Position numbers and translations under genes: made by a program
Shown here: piece by piece, positions 51,343 through 61,708 of the stretch
Layout: each line of letters opens with the position of its first letter
Numbering within the stretch: position 1 is the first letter of the stretch
Origin: Oscillatoriaceae cyanobacterium Prado104
Lineage (GTDB): Bacteria; Cyanobacteriota; Cyanobacteriia; Cyanobacteriales; Microcoleaceae
Direction of reading: 5' to 3'
Length of the DNA stretch: 64,000 nt
Assembly: GCA_025454405.1 (NCBI GenBank)
Contig: JALOON010000079.1
Location: 47,801 to 111,800, forward strand
The notes under the pieces: generated by a model
Databases searched by the model: none
Told to the model about the DNA's origin: nothing
What the model saw: only the letters and a program-made list of their open reading frames with translations

Positions 51343-54300
51343 TCAAAAGAAAGAGAAACTTCCCGTGGTAATAGTGTTAGCAACAACTCCATTTATAACA
51401 GCTATAATTTCCCCAGTCGGTACGAACTGAATCAAAGCATTGCCGTTATTTTCGACAACCTTTAATTGCTCGATCGCCAGTCCTTCATCTAGCACCAGCA
51501 AATCTATTCCTGCTTGAAAATCGCCGATCGTATCGATACCGGAATTGGTGGCAATTACAAAGCGATCGCTCCCTTTTCCACCAAATAAAGTATCATTTCC
51601 CGCACCGCCGATCAAGCTATCAGTTCCGCGATTGCCGTACAAGATATCGCCGCCGCTGTTGCCAGTTAAAACATCGCTGCCTTTGCCTCCGTAAACGGTA
51701 TCTGCGCCGCTATTTCCGTCGATGAAATCGCTGCCGCGCTTCGCCATGAAAATGTCGCTGTTGCTTGTACCGATTAGATTGTCGTCGCCGTTTGTACCTT
51801 CGATCGCATTGGGAGAATCGCTAAAAACTTCTGTTTCGCCCGTTACAATTGGCACTGCTGGCGAATTTGGCGGCGTTGTGCCTTGAATTTGATTTATTAA
51901 TGCTGTTTCGGTATTTTCAGAAACTGCAAGTTCGATAGATTTATTTCCCGCTGTTACTGCTTTTAAATCTTGCGATGTTTCGCCTAAAGCTACTTTTTGC
52001 ACTCGGGCAATTTCAGTAGGAATTGCTGACGGGATAAAGTTAACAACAACAGAGTCAACTCGCTGATTTGCTGCTGCCATAACTGTTGCAGCTTGCTGGG
52101 AAATTGACAGGATTTTTTGCAAATCAAAATTGGGATCGATCGCCCGTACTTTACCCGCTGCTTGTTCGATAATTGGCTGTAAAGTTGCCGCATTGCTGAA
52201 ATTGAGAACGCCGTTAGATTGAATGCGATCGCCGATCGCACTCACAACTTCTTCGGTAATTGCTGCCATCGAAGCTGTCGAAGCACCGCTAATTAAATTA
52301 GCAGTTTGAGTGATAAAGTTTTGCACTTTTACCATTGCTGCCAAAACTTCGACGCCGCCCGGTTGGTTGCTATTTGTCGCGGCGATCGGATCGAAGTTTA
52401 ACAGGTCGATATCGGCAGGTAAAGAAAGAGCAGAAAGCACTCGATCGAGCGCAATTTCTGGGTCAGTTCCGCGGTCGATCGCATCCGCAACTAAACTGGT
52501 TAATAAGGTGACAACTGTCGCATCGGTAGGGGCTGTTACCGGAGTTTCTAAAGGCAAACCGGTAGCGGTATCAATGCCGCCGATCGCGACTAAATTTCCT
52601 TCACTCGGATCGAGTTCGCCGTTTTTGTTGGTGTCGAATATTTCAAAGGGAATGTCGAGGTCAAATTCACCGCGACTTCCCGTAGTTGTGAAAGGTTCGT
52701 TAGCGTCGAGAATGCTGTTTTTGTTGGCATCTAAAAACAGAGTTGCCCCGGCAATATAACTGTCAATAACAACACCACTCGGAGTAACATTCATTAAGAT
52801 GATATCGCTCGCACTCGCACCAGATCGATCGGTGGCAGTTAGTTTAATTTTCAGCCATTGCAATGTCGAAGGTGTACCGCTAAAAAGGCGGAGGTTGGGG
52901 TTAAAATTGAGCCAATTCGGTAAAGGTTTACCGTCTTCTAGGGTAGCAGAATAAGTGAGGGTGTCTCCCGGATCGAGATCGAGAAAAGCACCGGATGGAA
53001 CTTGATATTCAAACCACGATGAATTGCCTTTGCGCAAGGTGCGATAGTGCCAAGGAGTTGTAGTCAGCCCGAAGTTGATTATTGGTGGATTGTTGGGCAG
53101 ATTTGAGGGCGTTGGTGTGGGTGTAATTGATGGCGCTGGTGTGGGTGTAATATCCGGTGTTGGTGTTGGAGAATTTGACGGTGTTGGTGTCGGCGTCGGT
53201 GAATTTGACGGTGTTGGCGTGGGTGTAATATCGGGTGTTGGTGTCGGAGAATTTGACGGTGTTGGTGTTGGCGTCGGGGAATTGGATGGTGTCGGTGTCG
53301 GAGAATTTGACGGCGTTGATGTTGGTGTCGGATCGGGTGTTGGTGTCGGAGAATTGGACGGTGTTGGTGTTGGTGTCGGATCGGGAGTTGGTGTTGGAGA
53401 ATTTGACGCAGTACCCGCATCTAATATTCGCAGCGTTGCCGTATTTTGGGAACTGATATTTGCATTGACAGGGGAACCGATCGCGAAGGTTAATTCTTCC
53501 GTACCTTCTGTCAAGTCATCGGGTAAAATATTAATGGTAAAAGTTTTGCTGGTTTCGCCGGGATTGAAGGTAATGACGGGTGAAAATCCGCTGGGAGTAT
53601 TCCAATCTGCATCCGCAGTTGCCGAACCTGTTGGATAAGCTATTTGTACTTCAGAAGAGTTGTTGAGATTGCCGCTGCGAGTTAAAGTAATTGTTGCAGG
53701 AACGATCGACAATCTGCTTTCATTAACAGAGTAATTTACTTGTGAAAAACCAACGATCGCACTTTCATTATTCGGCGTCGGCGTCGGAGTTGGTGTCGGT
53801 GTTGCGGGCGTTGGAGTCGGTGTCGGAGTTGGTGTTGGCGCGGGCGTAGGGGCTGGTGTTGGCGTCGGAGTTGGTGCGGTGTCGTTATCAGTAATTGCCA
53901 CGCTAACGGGCGCGATCGCAATTCCGTTATATTGAGGATCGGTACTGGTGACGGAATGCGCGATCGAACCTGAGTGCGCGCCTTCGACAACCGCGTCATC
54001 TGTTGCAGTTACTGTTACAGTTTGAGGCTGATTCCAGTTAGTATTGTCAAAGATAATTGGGGCGATCGTACCGATTTGATTTCCGGGATTAAAACTAACA
54101 GTAACAGGTGCGATCGGCTGCGAGTTTAAATTGATGCTGTAGCTTCCCGGCGCACTGCCTTCTGTCGCCGTTGTAGAGTTGGGAGAAATGGTAGCGCCTG
54201 CGGTATCGTTGTCGGTATTGGTGAGGCTGACATCGGGAGGATTGAGGCTGCTGTAATTGGGATCGTTACTGGTAGCAGGTGCGGTGATAATTTGATAAGT

Positions 54301-57234
54301 GCCAGATCCGCCAGCAGTGCGATCGTCAACACCGGTTACTGTTACTGTTTGCGGTAAATTCCAGTTAGCGGGAGTGAAGGTCAAACTATTAGTAGAAACC
54401 GTTCCTACGGCGGTATTGGAACTGGTTAATGCGATGGTAACTGGCGCGGTTGGTAGAGTGTTTAAAACTGCGCTGAAATTAGCAGTACCGCCCGATTCTG
54501 TTGTCACTAATCCCGCTGTTGGATTGATGGTAATGCCCGGTGTTTCGTTGTCGGTGTTGGTGACGGTGACATCATCTGCATTGAGATTGTTGTAATCGGT
54601 GTCTGTGCTGACAGCAGGGGCAGTGATAATAGTGTAAGTTTTAGTGCCATCTGCTGCACTGTCGTCAGCACCAGTTACTGTTACTGTTTGCGGAATATTC
54701 CAGTTAGCAGGATCGAAGGTCAAATTATTAGTAGAAACCGTTCCTTCGGCGGGATTGGAACTGGTTAAGCCGATGGTGACTGGTGCGGTAGGCTGCGAGT
54801 TGAGTGCGACGGTAAAAGTTGCCGTTCCTCCGGCTTCTGTGGTGTTTAAACCCGCGATCTGATTTACAGTAATGGCTGTTCTGTCGTCATTAAGAATTGT
54901 AAGTCTACCAGTAGCAATCTCGATTGTACTACTGGGGAAGCCTATATTGGGGTTTATATTGGGGTCTATATAGGGAGGATAAAAAGGCTCGTTGATAATG
55001 CGAGGATTTGATAGAGTAAGGATAATAGTTTCGTCAGGTTCGATCGAAGTATCTCCGATAATATTGAGGTCTATCGATTTGAATTGTTCACCGGGAAAGA
55101 AGGTGAGAGTGCCGGAAGAGGAGCCAGTGTAGCCAGTAATAGTGTAGTCAGTAGTGCTATCAGCCGTTCCTGTGATGGTATAGTCAACGGTACTGGTAAA
55201 GACGCTGCCCTCATTCGATCGGTAAACAGTGAAGCCAACGTAAGTAGTTGCTGTATTACGTTCATATCTTATCTCGTCGATCGGAGCCGGTACCCCGTAA
55301 TATACCCCATTACTTACCGCATAAGATAAGGTACCGTTAGCTGGAATCGTCAGCGTAGTTTGTGAAATTGTCCCCGCACCTGCACCTTGTATATCGAAGT
55401 CATTCAACTCGAGGACAATTGTTTCATCAGTTTCAGCTAAATTATCTTGATAAACATTGATGGGAACATTTTGGGTGAGGTTTGTTGTTCCTGCGGGGAA
55501 AAAAACATTGTAATTTAACATGAAGTCAGAACCATAAGTAGCTGCGACGTTGCCTGCCGCTGTAGAACCTCCCCTGATATATATAATCACGTCCTCAGTT
55601 GGAACTCCGCTGAGAGTTATAGGAATTCCTACAGGTTCCATTTGGTTTTCAGCAACCGTGTAATTAACCGCTCCGAAATTTACAGATGGTCTACCAAGCA
55701 AAATTGAAACATTGTTGGGACTACCACCCGCCGTAACTAAATCGGTAAAGGCATCATTGTTAAAGTTGCCCACTGCAACCGAGCCTGCAAAACTTAACTG
55801 GACGTAAGAGCTAGCAAGACTAAAGCTACCCGTACCATTTCCTAGCAAAATTGATATGCCGGAGTTAGAATTTATGGTAGCCAAGTCGGGGAAAGAGTCG
55901 TGATTAAAATTGCCCACTGCAACTGAAGTGGGACTACCTCCGTTATAGATAGCAGTAGGACTAAAGCCACCAAAACCATTTCCCAGAAAAATTGAGACTG
56001 TGCTACCGAACCCAGGATGCGCCACCGCCACGTCAGAGAAAGTATCGTTATTAAAGTCACCTACTGCAACTGAGTTGGGACTGGGCTGACCGTAACTTAT
56101 GCTATTATCATTCAACTGAGAGTAGACCGAAGAAAAGCTACCCATAGAATTTCCCAGCAAAATTGAGACACCAGATTCGAGGTTAGTATTCCCTACAGCC
56201 AAGTCGAGGAATAAATCTTGATTGAAATCGCCTACTGCAAGTGAACCTGGGTTTTCTCCCATAGAGTAGCTTGTAGCAAGACCAAAGCTTCCCGCACCAT
56301 CTCCCGGCAAAATAGAGATATTGTAAGAGTTAGAATTCGCCACAGCCAAGTCGGGCAATGAATCTCGATTGAAATCGCCTACTGCAATTGAACTTGGGTT
56401 TGACCCTACGTCATAGTTGTTAGCAGAGCTAAAGCCACCCGTACCATTGCCCAGCAAAATTGAAATGTTGTTGGAGCCATAATTCGCCACAGCCAAGTCG
56501 GGAAAAGTATCGTTATTAAAGCTTCCTACTACAACTGAATTCGGATTTGAACCTACGTCATAGTTGGTGGCAAAACTAAAGCTGCCCGTACCATTGCCCA
56601 GCAAAATTGAGATATTGTTTGACCCATAATTTGCCACAGCCAAATCCGGGGAAGAATCGTTATTAAAGTCGCTTACGACGACGGATCGAGGATCTGAGCC
56701 TCCTATCGGATAATACATGGGTTGCGAGAAGGAATTAAAAATGTGGCTGTAAGCCGCCATTACTTCTGAATCAAAGGCTTTGGCCGCTGTTATTTCCCCG
56801 GTTTTTACTTCTAATTCCCAGTCTCCACCTAATTCTTTGCTTCCGGTAAAATTGGCAGAAGCGGCAATTTTTGCTGCGGTTAACTCGCTCAATCTTTCCA
56901 CGAACGATCGCCCCCGATCCCCTTCAGCTACCCGGCATCCGTAAATCAAAATCTCCGCATTTTTTGCCAGAGATTTCCCCCACATTTCGATTTGCGATTT
57001 CAGTCGTTCCAAACTTTCCCAACTTAAAATCGCGTTCCCCAACATCAAGCATCCCGGTGCCCCGTGGGAAATAATATGAACTTCCTTAAACGACCGATCG
57101 CGCAATTTTAAACTAATTTGTTCGATACCATCCGCCGCGCTATCTAGCAATACAACTTCTGTCCCTGAAACTGTACCCGCAGCTAAGACTTGGGAGTCAG
57201 ACACGCTCCGGTCAATAAAGGCGATCGCGTTCAT
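51343..57234 (-). CDS. Giant DUF4347 / FG-GAP / Calx-beta / RTX surface protein
   Basis: 1963 residues. DUF4347 (about 1-165: VHIISHGAPGCLMLGNAILS, IYGCRVAEGDRGRSFVERLS) is followed by eight or nine FG-GAP propeller repeats (VAVGDFNNDTFSDVAVAHPG, SILLGNGTGSF), several Calx-beta-like domains with calcium loops (about 540-1130), Pro-Thr linkers, another Calx-beta, a long Pro-Thr/Ser stretch, a cadherin-like Ig module, a dockerin-like pair (LDANKNSILDANEPF, FDTNKNGELDPSEGN) and RTX repeats with a GEIIAVINGVVANTI cap. A typical large adhesin-like exoprotein of filamentous cyanobacteria; the ligand is unknown. Confidence 0.9.
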   Translation of the reverse strand: MNAIAFIDRSVSDSQVLAAGTVSGTEVVLLDSAADGIEQISLKLRDRSFKEVHIISHGAPGCLMLGNAILSWESLERLKSQIEMWGKSLAKNAEILIYGCRVAEGDRGRSFVERLSELTAAKIAASANFTGSKELGGDWELEVKTGEITAAKAFDSEVMAAYSHIFNSFSQPMYYPIGGSDPRSVVVSDFNNDSSPDLAVANYGSNNISILLGNGTGSFSFATNYDVGSNPNSVVVGSFNNDTFPDLAVANYGSNNISILLGNGTGGFSSANNYDVGSNPSSIAVGDFNRDSLPDLAVANSNSYNISILPGDGAGSFGLATSYSMGENPGSLAVGDFNQDLFLDLAVGNTNLESGVSILLGNSMGSFSSVYSQLNDNSISYGQPSPNSVAVGDFNNDTFSDVAVAHPGFGSTVSIFLGNGFGGFSPTAIYNGGSPTSVAVGNFNHDSFPDLATINSNSGISILLGNGTGSFSLASSYVQLSFAGSVAVGNFNNDAFTDLVTAGGSPNNVSILLGRPSVNFGAVNYTVAENQMEPVGIPITLSGVPTEDVIIYIRGGSTAAGNVAATYGSDFMLNYNVFFPAGTTNLTQNVPINVYQDNLAETDETIVLELNDFDIQGAGAGTISQTTLTIPANGTLSYAVSNGVYYGVPAPIDEIRYERNTATTYVGFTVYRSNEGSVFTSTVDYTITGTADSTTDYTITGYTGSSSGTLTFFPGEQFKSIDLNIIGDTSIEPDETIILTLSNPRIINEPFYPPYIDPNINPNIGFPSSTIEIATGRLTILNDDRTAITVNQIAGLNTTEAGGTATFTVALNSQPTAPVTIGLTSSNPAEGTVSTNNLTFDPANWNIPQTVTVTGADDSAADGTKTYTIITAPAVSTDTDYNNLNADDVTVTNTDNETPGITINPTAGLVTTESGGTANFSAVLNTLPTAPVTIALTSSNTAVGTVSTNSLTFTPANWNLPQTVTVTGVDDRTAGGSGTYQIITAPATSNDPNYSSLNPPDVSLTNTDNDTAGATISPNSTTATEGSAPGSYSINLNSQPIAPVTVSFNPGNQIGTIAPIIFDNTNWNQPQTVTVTATDDAVVEGAHSGSIAHSVTSTDPQYNGIAIAPVSVAITDNDTAPTPTPTPAPTPAPTPTPTPTPTPATPTPTPTPTPNNESAIVGFSQVNYSVNESRLSIVPATITLTRSGNLNNSSEVQIAYPTGSATADADWNTPSGFSPVITFNPGETSKTFTINILPDDLTEGTEELTFAIGSPVNANISSQNTATLRILDAGTASNSPTPTPDPTPTPTPSNSPTPTPDPTPTSTPSNSPTPTPSNSPTPTPTPSNSPTPTPDITPTPTPSNSPTPTPTPSNSPTPTPDITPTPAPSITPTPTPSNLPNNPPIINFGLTTTPWHYRTLRKGNSSWFEYQVPSGAFLDLDPGDTLTYSATLEDGKPLPNWLNFNPNLRLFSGTPSTLQWLKIKLTATDRSGASASDIILMNVTPSGVVIDSYIAGATLFLDANKNSILDANEPFTTTGSRGEFDLDIPFEIFDTNKNGELDPSEGNLVAIGGIDTATGLPLETPVTAPTDATVVTLLTSLVADAIDRGTDPEIALDRVLSALSLPADIDLLNFDPIAATNSNQPGGVEVLAAMVKVQNFITQTANLISGASTASMAAITEEVVSAIGDRIQSNGVLNFSNAATLQPIIEQAAGKVRAIDPNFDLQKILSISQQAATVMAAANQRVDSVVVNFIPSAIPTEIARVQKVALGETSQDLKAVTAGNKSIELAVSENTETALINQIQGTTPPNSPAVPIVTGETEVFSDSPNAIEGTNGDDNLIGTSNSDIFMAKRGSDFIDGNSGADTVYGGKGSDVLTGNSGGDILYGNRGTDSLIGGAGNDTLFGGKGSDRFVIATNSGIDTIGDFQAGIDLLVLDEGLAIEQLKVVENNGNALIQFVPTGEIIAVINGVVANTITTGSFSFF
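53100..53410 (-). repeat. Low-complexity Pro-Thr-Ser coding repeat
   Basis: Units encoding NSPTPTPSNSPTPTPDITPT and variants, within the giant surface protein. A second, shorter Pro-Thr run lies at 53775-53880. Confidence 0.9.
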
Positions 57235-57528
57235 AATCTGATTTTGGAGATGCTTGATTTTCGTTTATGCTACGCTACTATTTCAGCTTTCACAACCGTG
57301 GAGATGTTTGATTTTTTAGTTTTAAAAATAACAGTATCTTCCGTAAGATTACTGGGGCGATCGGTCACACTTATTCAAACTTTAATAATACTTACGTAAC
57401 AGGTATAAATTTGCGATCGAATATTTTTCATACTGATTTTGTACGATATCGAGTGAGATATCGCTGGCAAATTATGACAGAAAGCGGAATCGGTTTGGAG
57501 TTCGATCGAATTCGCTAACCTCTGAACC
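57235..57528. other. Intergenic, no gene seen
   Basis: Upstream region of the giant surface protein; A/T-rich, no supported frame. Confidence 0.35.
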
Positions 57529-57668
57529 CGACGGGGAATTAATTCCCCGTCTCATAGCAAAAGTCGGTTAAAAACCGACTGAAAAAATGACAAAAAATAC
57601 CATGAAATGTCAGTCCTATTCCAGAGGACTTTCGCTATGAGACAGGGGTTTTCAACCCCTGTCGGACT
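57529..57668. repeat. Cruciform repeat element, copy C
   Basis: GACGGGGAATT/AATTCCCCGTC, AGTCGGTT/AACCGACT, AGTCCT/AGAGGACT and GACAGGGGTT/AACCCCTGTC, again with the CATAGC(A/G)AAAGTC ... GACTTTCGCTATG pair. The sequence of individual stems differs from copies A and B but pairing is kept. Confidence 0.85.
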
Positions 57669-57719
57669 CTCCAACCAACGACAATTCTAATAAAACTTAG
57701 TTTCAAATATACCTATTAT

Positions 57720-58763
57720 TTAATTTCCCGATCGCCCGATCGATACCTTCGCTAAAACCGCACCGGAAACATCAGCTATAATGCTAATTATCCGATACAA
57801 AGCAACAGCGCTAAGAATTACCCCCACAGGAAAGCGATCTGACAAAAGAGCGATCGCCGTTGCTTCAAAAACTCCCATCCCTCCAGGCGCACCAGGCACA
57901 ACTAAACCCGCAACAAACGCAAAACAAAAACCGCCAAACAAATTAGGAATTTCGTTAAAATGCACCGGAATTAAAGCCATTACAGTTAGCAAAAATCCGC
58001 TTCCCCGCAACCCGATAAAACACATCTCTCCGATTAACGGCCCCACAGGATAGCGTTTAATTGGCAAATTTTTCTGGTTTTTGGACTTGACAGGCGAAAC
58101 TTTTTGAGCTAAATTATTATCAGTATCTACACTCAATATCAGTCGATCGCCCGCTAATTTCTCATCATGAGAATTTCCCTTGCTGCTCTTTGACAATTTC
58201 AAACGCTCTACAAACAGGACGATCGGATTTAAAATTCGGGGACGGATCGCAGTCAAAATAGCAGCAACACAGAAAATCCGCAAAAACCAATTAAGTTTAC
58301 CCAAACAAATCAACCCAATTAACAAACCAGCAGCAGCCATCAGCAGCGGTTCCAAAACCACGCTCAAAATCGCAAATTTCGGAACAATGCCCGCATTCTT
58401 AGCCGCCGATATTCTGCCCCAAAAATGCCAAATATTCCCTGGCAAATACTTCGCAATATTAGTTTTGAGAAAAACGTGCACCGCCCAAACAGCACTTGCA
58501 GGTTGGCGAAATTCTCGCAAAATCAGCCGCCAAACAGCGCCAGCAAACATGAGAGACAGCAGAGTAACTCCCAGCCCGACAATCAGGAGGGGAAAACTTT
58601 CATATCTAATTTTTACCAGTGCAATTTCTCGCCAGTGAGTGACAAAAGCTTGGGCAATAAATAACAAAGTTGCGCCCAAAATACAGTAGCGCAAAACAGG
58701 CTTCAAGCGCGATCGCGCCTGCTTGACAAAATTCCGAATTCGATGCAAGTTTTGTTTTCCCAT
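57720..58763 (-). CDS. YbhN/UPF0104-type membrane protein (LPG-synthase transmembrane-like)
   Basis: 347 residues, seven or eight helices. FLKTNIAKYLPGNIWHFWGR and FAFVAGLVVPGAPGGMGVFE are the marker blocks of the family, shared with the flippase half of lysylphosphatidylglycerol synthase. A hydrophilic loop of about 55 residues (SKSSKGNSHDEKLAGDR onward) splits the protein. No synthase domain is fused. Lies between a surface protein and a protease, perhaps by chance. Confidence 0.85.
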   Translation of the reverse strand: MGKQNLHRIRNFVKQARSRLKPVLRYCILGATLLFIAQAFVTHWREIALVKIRYESFPLLIVGLGVTLLSLMFAGAVWRLILREFRQPASAVWAVHVFLKTNIAKYLPGNIWHFWGRISAAKNAGIVPKFAILSVVLEPLLMAAAGLLIGLICLGKLNWFLRIFCVAAILTAIRPRILNPIVLFVERLKLSKSSKGNSHDEKLAGDRLILSVDTDNNLAQKVSPVKSKNQKNLPIKRYPVGPLIGEMCFIGLRGSGFLLTVMALIPVHFNEIPNLFGGFCFAFVAGLVVPGAPGGMGVFEATAIALLSDRFPVGVILSAVALYRIISIIADVSGAVLAKVSIGRSGN

Positions 58764-58799
58764 TTGGCGATTTCCATGTGTGAATTTGGGATTGTGGCG

Positions 58800-58975
58800 T
58801 ATTTAAAAACCAAGAGATACCCCCGCCCCCCTTAAAAATGGGGGAGCAAGAGTTCGATCGCTTATAATATACGTAGGTTGGGTTGAAGAATGAAACCCAA
58901 CCCAATCTTATAGTAGGGGTTGGGCGGAGTGAAACGGAGGGTTCTCTTCATTCAACTCAACCTACAAATCGGGAC
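58800..58975. repeat. Palindromic intergenic repeats
   Basis: CCCCCTTAAAAATGGGGG-like hairpin near 58830, then GTAGGTTGGGTTGAAGAATG ... CATTCAACTCAACCTAC (58871-58967), a long imperfect inverted repeat common in cyanobacteria. Confidence 0.65.
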
Positions 58976-59060
58976 TAAATACGCTCTACCGATTCCTTAA
59001 CCGCAATTTCATGTTTGAACACTAAAATTTAGATTGATATTATTCAAGGAGTACATTGTT

Positions 59061-61115
59061 ATGGCCGGCCCGAGTTTTGATGGTCTTTCGTATCTTTTAG
59101 ACGATAGCCCCAACAGTTTAACCCTAACTCCGGGCTTTTTAACTCCTTATCCCAACGGGTTATTTGCCCTCGGAGGCAACGATTTTATTGCCGGCGCAGC
59201 GGATGCCGAACAAATTAGCGGAGACAGCGGCAACGACAGAATTCTCGGAGGCGGCAACTCCGATACCCTATTCGGAGGCGGTGGCAACGACTTGCTAAAC
59301 GGCGGTACCGGCAATGACATTCTTTTCGGCGATGGCGGCAGCGATACCTTGCAGGGAGGCAAAGGCAGCGACGCACTCACGGGCGGCAGCGGTGGCGATG
59401 TTTTAGTCGGCGATGCTGGCAAAGATACTTTAACGGGCGGCTTGGGCCCGGATACCTTTGTGCTCCGCAGCGATACCGCCGTTACCGATCCCGCCCTTGC
59501 CGATGTTATCACTGACTTTAACAGTTTTGTAGATTCGATCGGACTCAGCGCCGACATCACCGAAGCAGATTTAGCACTTGAAGAAATTGCCGTTGCGTCG
59601 GGAATTTCTAACACTTTAATTCGGATTAGACAGTCAGGAGCAATTTTAGGCTTTGTTGCCAACGTATCGCCAGCAGATTTAACAAATACCTTTATTTCTG
59701 CTTCCGCCGTATTGGGAAACCAACTCAGCCAAGCCCGCGATTTAGGCATTCTCAGCGGCACTCAAACAATTACAAATTTTGTCAGCAATACCAGGCCGGA
59801 TGACCTTTACCGTTTTACTTTACAGACAACGAGCAATTTAAATTTAACTGTTAGCGGTTTGAATGCTGATGTCGATCTAGCCTTGATTAAAGATATTAAC
59901 GGTGACAATAATATTGACTTCACCGATATTATTGCTTCTTCAGAACGATCGGGTTTTTCGCCAGAATCGATCGACCTTAAAGCTTTGACAGCGGGAACTT
60001 ACTTTGTCCGGGTTTCACAATTCCGAGGCAGTACAAATTTCACTTTAAATTTGTCGGCAACTCCCACAACCGATGCCCCAAATAATGTTAGCGGTTCGCC
60101 GAATTTTGACGCTCGTTTTGGATTCGGTTTGGTGGATGCAGCGGCTGCTGTTGCGAAAGTTCAAGGCAGAGTACCTTTTCCCGAAGTTCCCGATTTGGGT
60201 GGCGACGAATGGGGTAGAGATGCCGTAAAAGCACCGGAAGTTTGGGCGCAGGGTTTGACTGGAGATGGAGTTATAGTAGCAGTAATTGACAGCGGAATTG
60301 ATTACAACCACCCCGATTTAACTGGGAATATTTGGAGTAACGCAGGGGAAGTCGGTTTTGATGCTTTCGGTCAAAATAAATCGAGCAACGGGCTTGACGA
60401 CGACCAGAACGGCTATATTGATGATTTTCGAGGATGGGATTTTGTCAATGACGATAATGACCCGATCGACGATAACAATCACGGCACGCATATCTCGGGT
60501 TTAGTAGCAGCAAAAAATGACGGAGTTGGGATTACTGGCACGGCTCCCAATGCTAAAATTATGCCTTTGAAAATACTCGATCGCCAGGGATTCGGGAGAA
60601 TTCGAGATGAAATTGCTGCGATTAATTATGCCGCAGCAAATGGAGCGAAGATAGTTAATGTGAGTTTGGGAGGTCAGCAGTTGAATGAGGAGGAATTAAA
60701 TGCAATTCGAGCAGCAGAAGCGAGGGGAGTTATCGTACTGTCTGCTGCCGGAAATAATACTTTACCGGAGCCAGATTATCCAGCTAGATTTGCTACAGAA
60801 GTCGGGATTGCTGCCGGTGCGATCGACAGAAACAAGCAGTTTTCCACTTTTTCTAACGAAGCAGGACCATTAGAACTCAGTTACTTTGTTGCTCCCGGAG
60901 GCAACGGAGGAAGGGCGGATTCTGGCGATATTTATTCAACTGTTCCGCTATCTCAACCGGGGGTTCCTTACCGATATTTTGCAGGTACATCGATGTCGGT
61001 GCCGCACGTATCGGGCGTAATAGCTTTGATGTTGCAGGCGAATCCGAATTTGACGCCGGCCGAGATTAAGAGAATTCTGGCAGAAACAGCAGATCGATCG
61101 AGCATAACAGTTTGA
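59061..61115 (+). CDS. Subtilisin-like serine protease with N-terminal RTX domain
   Basis: 684 residues from the ATG at 59061 with AAGGA 12 bases upstream. Order: short N-terminus, RTX repeats (about 30-135, GGGGNDLLNGGTGNDILFGD), a linker, a PPC-like domain (about 235-340), then an S8 subtilisin domain with Asp410 (VIDSGIDYNHPDL), His474 (NNHGTHISG) and Ser644 (FAGTSMSVPHVSG). The RTX repeats are N-terminal to the protease, the reverse of the usual order, and there is no signal peptide. Likely a calcium-dependent secreted protease. Confidence 0.93.
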   Translation: MAGPSFDGLSYLLDDSPNSLTLTPGFLTPYPNGLFALGGNDFIAGAADAEQISGDSGNDRILGGGNSDTLFGGGGNDLLNGGTGNDILFGDGGSDTLQGGKGSDALTGGSGGDVLVGDAGKDTLTGGLGPDTFVLRSDTAVTDPALADVITDFNSFVDSIGLSADITEADLALEEIAVASGISNTLIRIRQSGAILGFVANVSPADLTNTFISASAVLGNQLSQARDLGILSGTQTITNFVSNTRPDDLYRFTLQTTSNLNLTVSGLNADVDLALIKDINGDNNIDFTDIIASSERSGFSPESIDLKALTAGTYFVRVSQFRGSTNFTLNLSATPTTDAPNNVSGSPNFDARFGFGLVDAAAAVAKVQGRVPFPEVPDLGGDEWGRDAVKAPEVWAQGLTGDGVIVAVIDSGIDYNHPDLTGNIWSNAGEVGFDAFGQNKSSNGLDDDQNGYIDDFRGWDFVNDDNDPIDDNNHGTHISGLVAAKNDGVGITGTAPNAKIMPLKILDRQGFGRIRDEIAAINYAAANGAKIVNVSLGGQQLNEEELNAIRAAEARGVIVLSAAGNNTLPEPDYPARFATEVGIAAGAIDRNKQFSTFSNEAGPLELSYFVAPGGNGGRADSGDIYSTVPLSQPGVPYRYFAGTSMSVPHVSGVIALMLQANPNLTPAEIKRILAETADRSSITV

Positions 61116-61129
61116 ATAATTGGTAACGA

Positions 61130-61290
61130 TCGAACTCAATAAACCGGGTTTTTACCTAATTTAATCAGGATGCTAAATCGACTTTTAATTCGGTTATTGT
61201 CACAGTTACAGCAGATTGCAGGTTTATGAGGTACGCCTCAGAAACCCGGTTTCTTAAAGAAACCGGGTTTCTCTGTACTTCACATACCTG
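61130..61290. repeat. AAACCCGGTTTC inverted repeat pair
   Basis: AGAAACCCGGTTTCTTAAAG then AAACCGGGTTTCTCTG (61231-61275), perfect stem of about 14 bases, downstream of the protease gene; a single copy lies near 61141. May serve as terminator. Confidence 0.7.
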
Positions 61291-61366
61291 AAATATGCTG
61301 TAACTCCTCGTTTTTTGGAAAAGGTATATTTAATATTTTACCTTAAATCTGGTTTGGGATTTTTTT

Positions 61367-61705
61367 TTACTGAGGCGGACGAATTACTCGAATTAATTTA
61401 CCTGTGAGATTGTCTTCCGTAGAAATAGCTTCATTAATACGTGTAGCTTGTCTTTCTGCGTTCAAATCTTCTTTGCAGATAACGATATTATGGTCGGGTT
61501 GCAAACGATGCAGGCGTCTAAAATCATCCCAATTGTGCGTCAAAACAGCCCGATTGTCGCTAATAGCAAAAGCTAACACATCTTCATCGGGAATCCCCAG
61601 TCCACCATTTCCAGCTTCCTGCACTGTCAAAATATCGTGACCAAAAGTTCGCAGTAACTCTACGATTGCTAGTGGAAAATTTTCATCTGCATAAAGACGT
61701 GCCAT
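61367..61705 (-). CDS. DUF5615 PIN-like toxin
   Basis: 112 residues. MARLYADENFPLAIVELLRT, with the acidic DEN, and RAVLTHNWDDFRRLH, with DD, are the markers of DUF5615 PIN-like nucleases. It follows a DUF433 gene with a 3-base gap, the standard toxin-antitoxin pair. Confidence 0.85.
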   Translation of the reverse strand: MARLYADENFPLAIVELLRTFGHDILTVQEAGNGGLGIPDEDVLAFAISDNRAVLTHNWDDFRRLHRLQPDHNIVICKEDLNAERQATRINEAISTEDNLTGKLIRVIRPPQ

Positions 61706-61708
61706 TTG

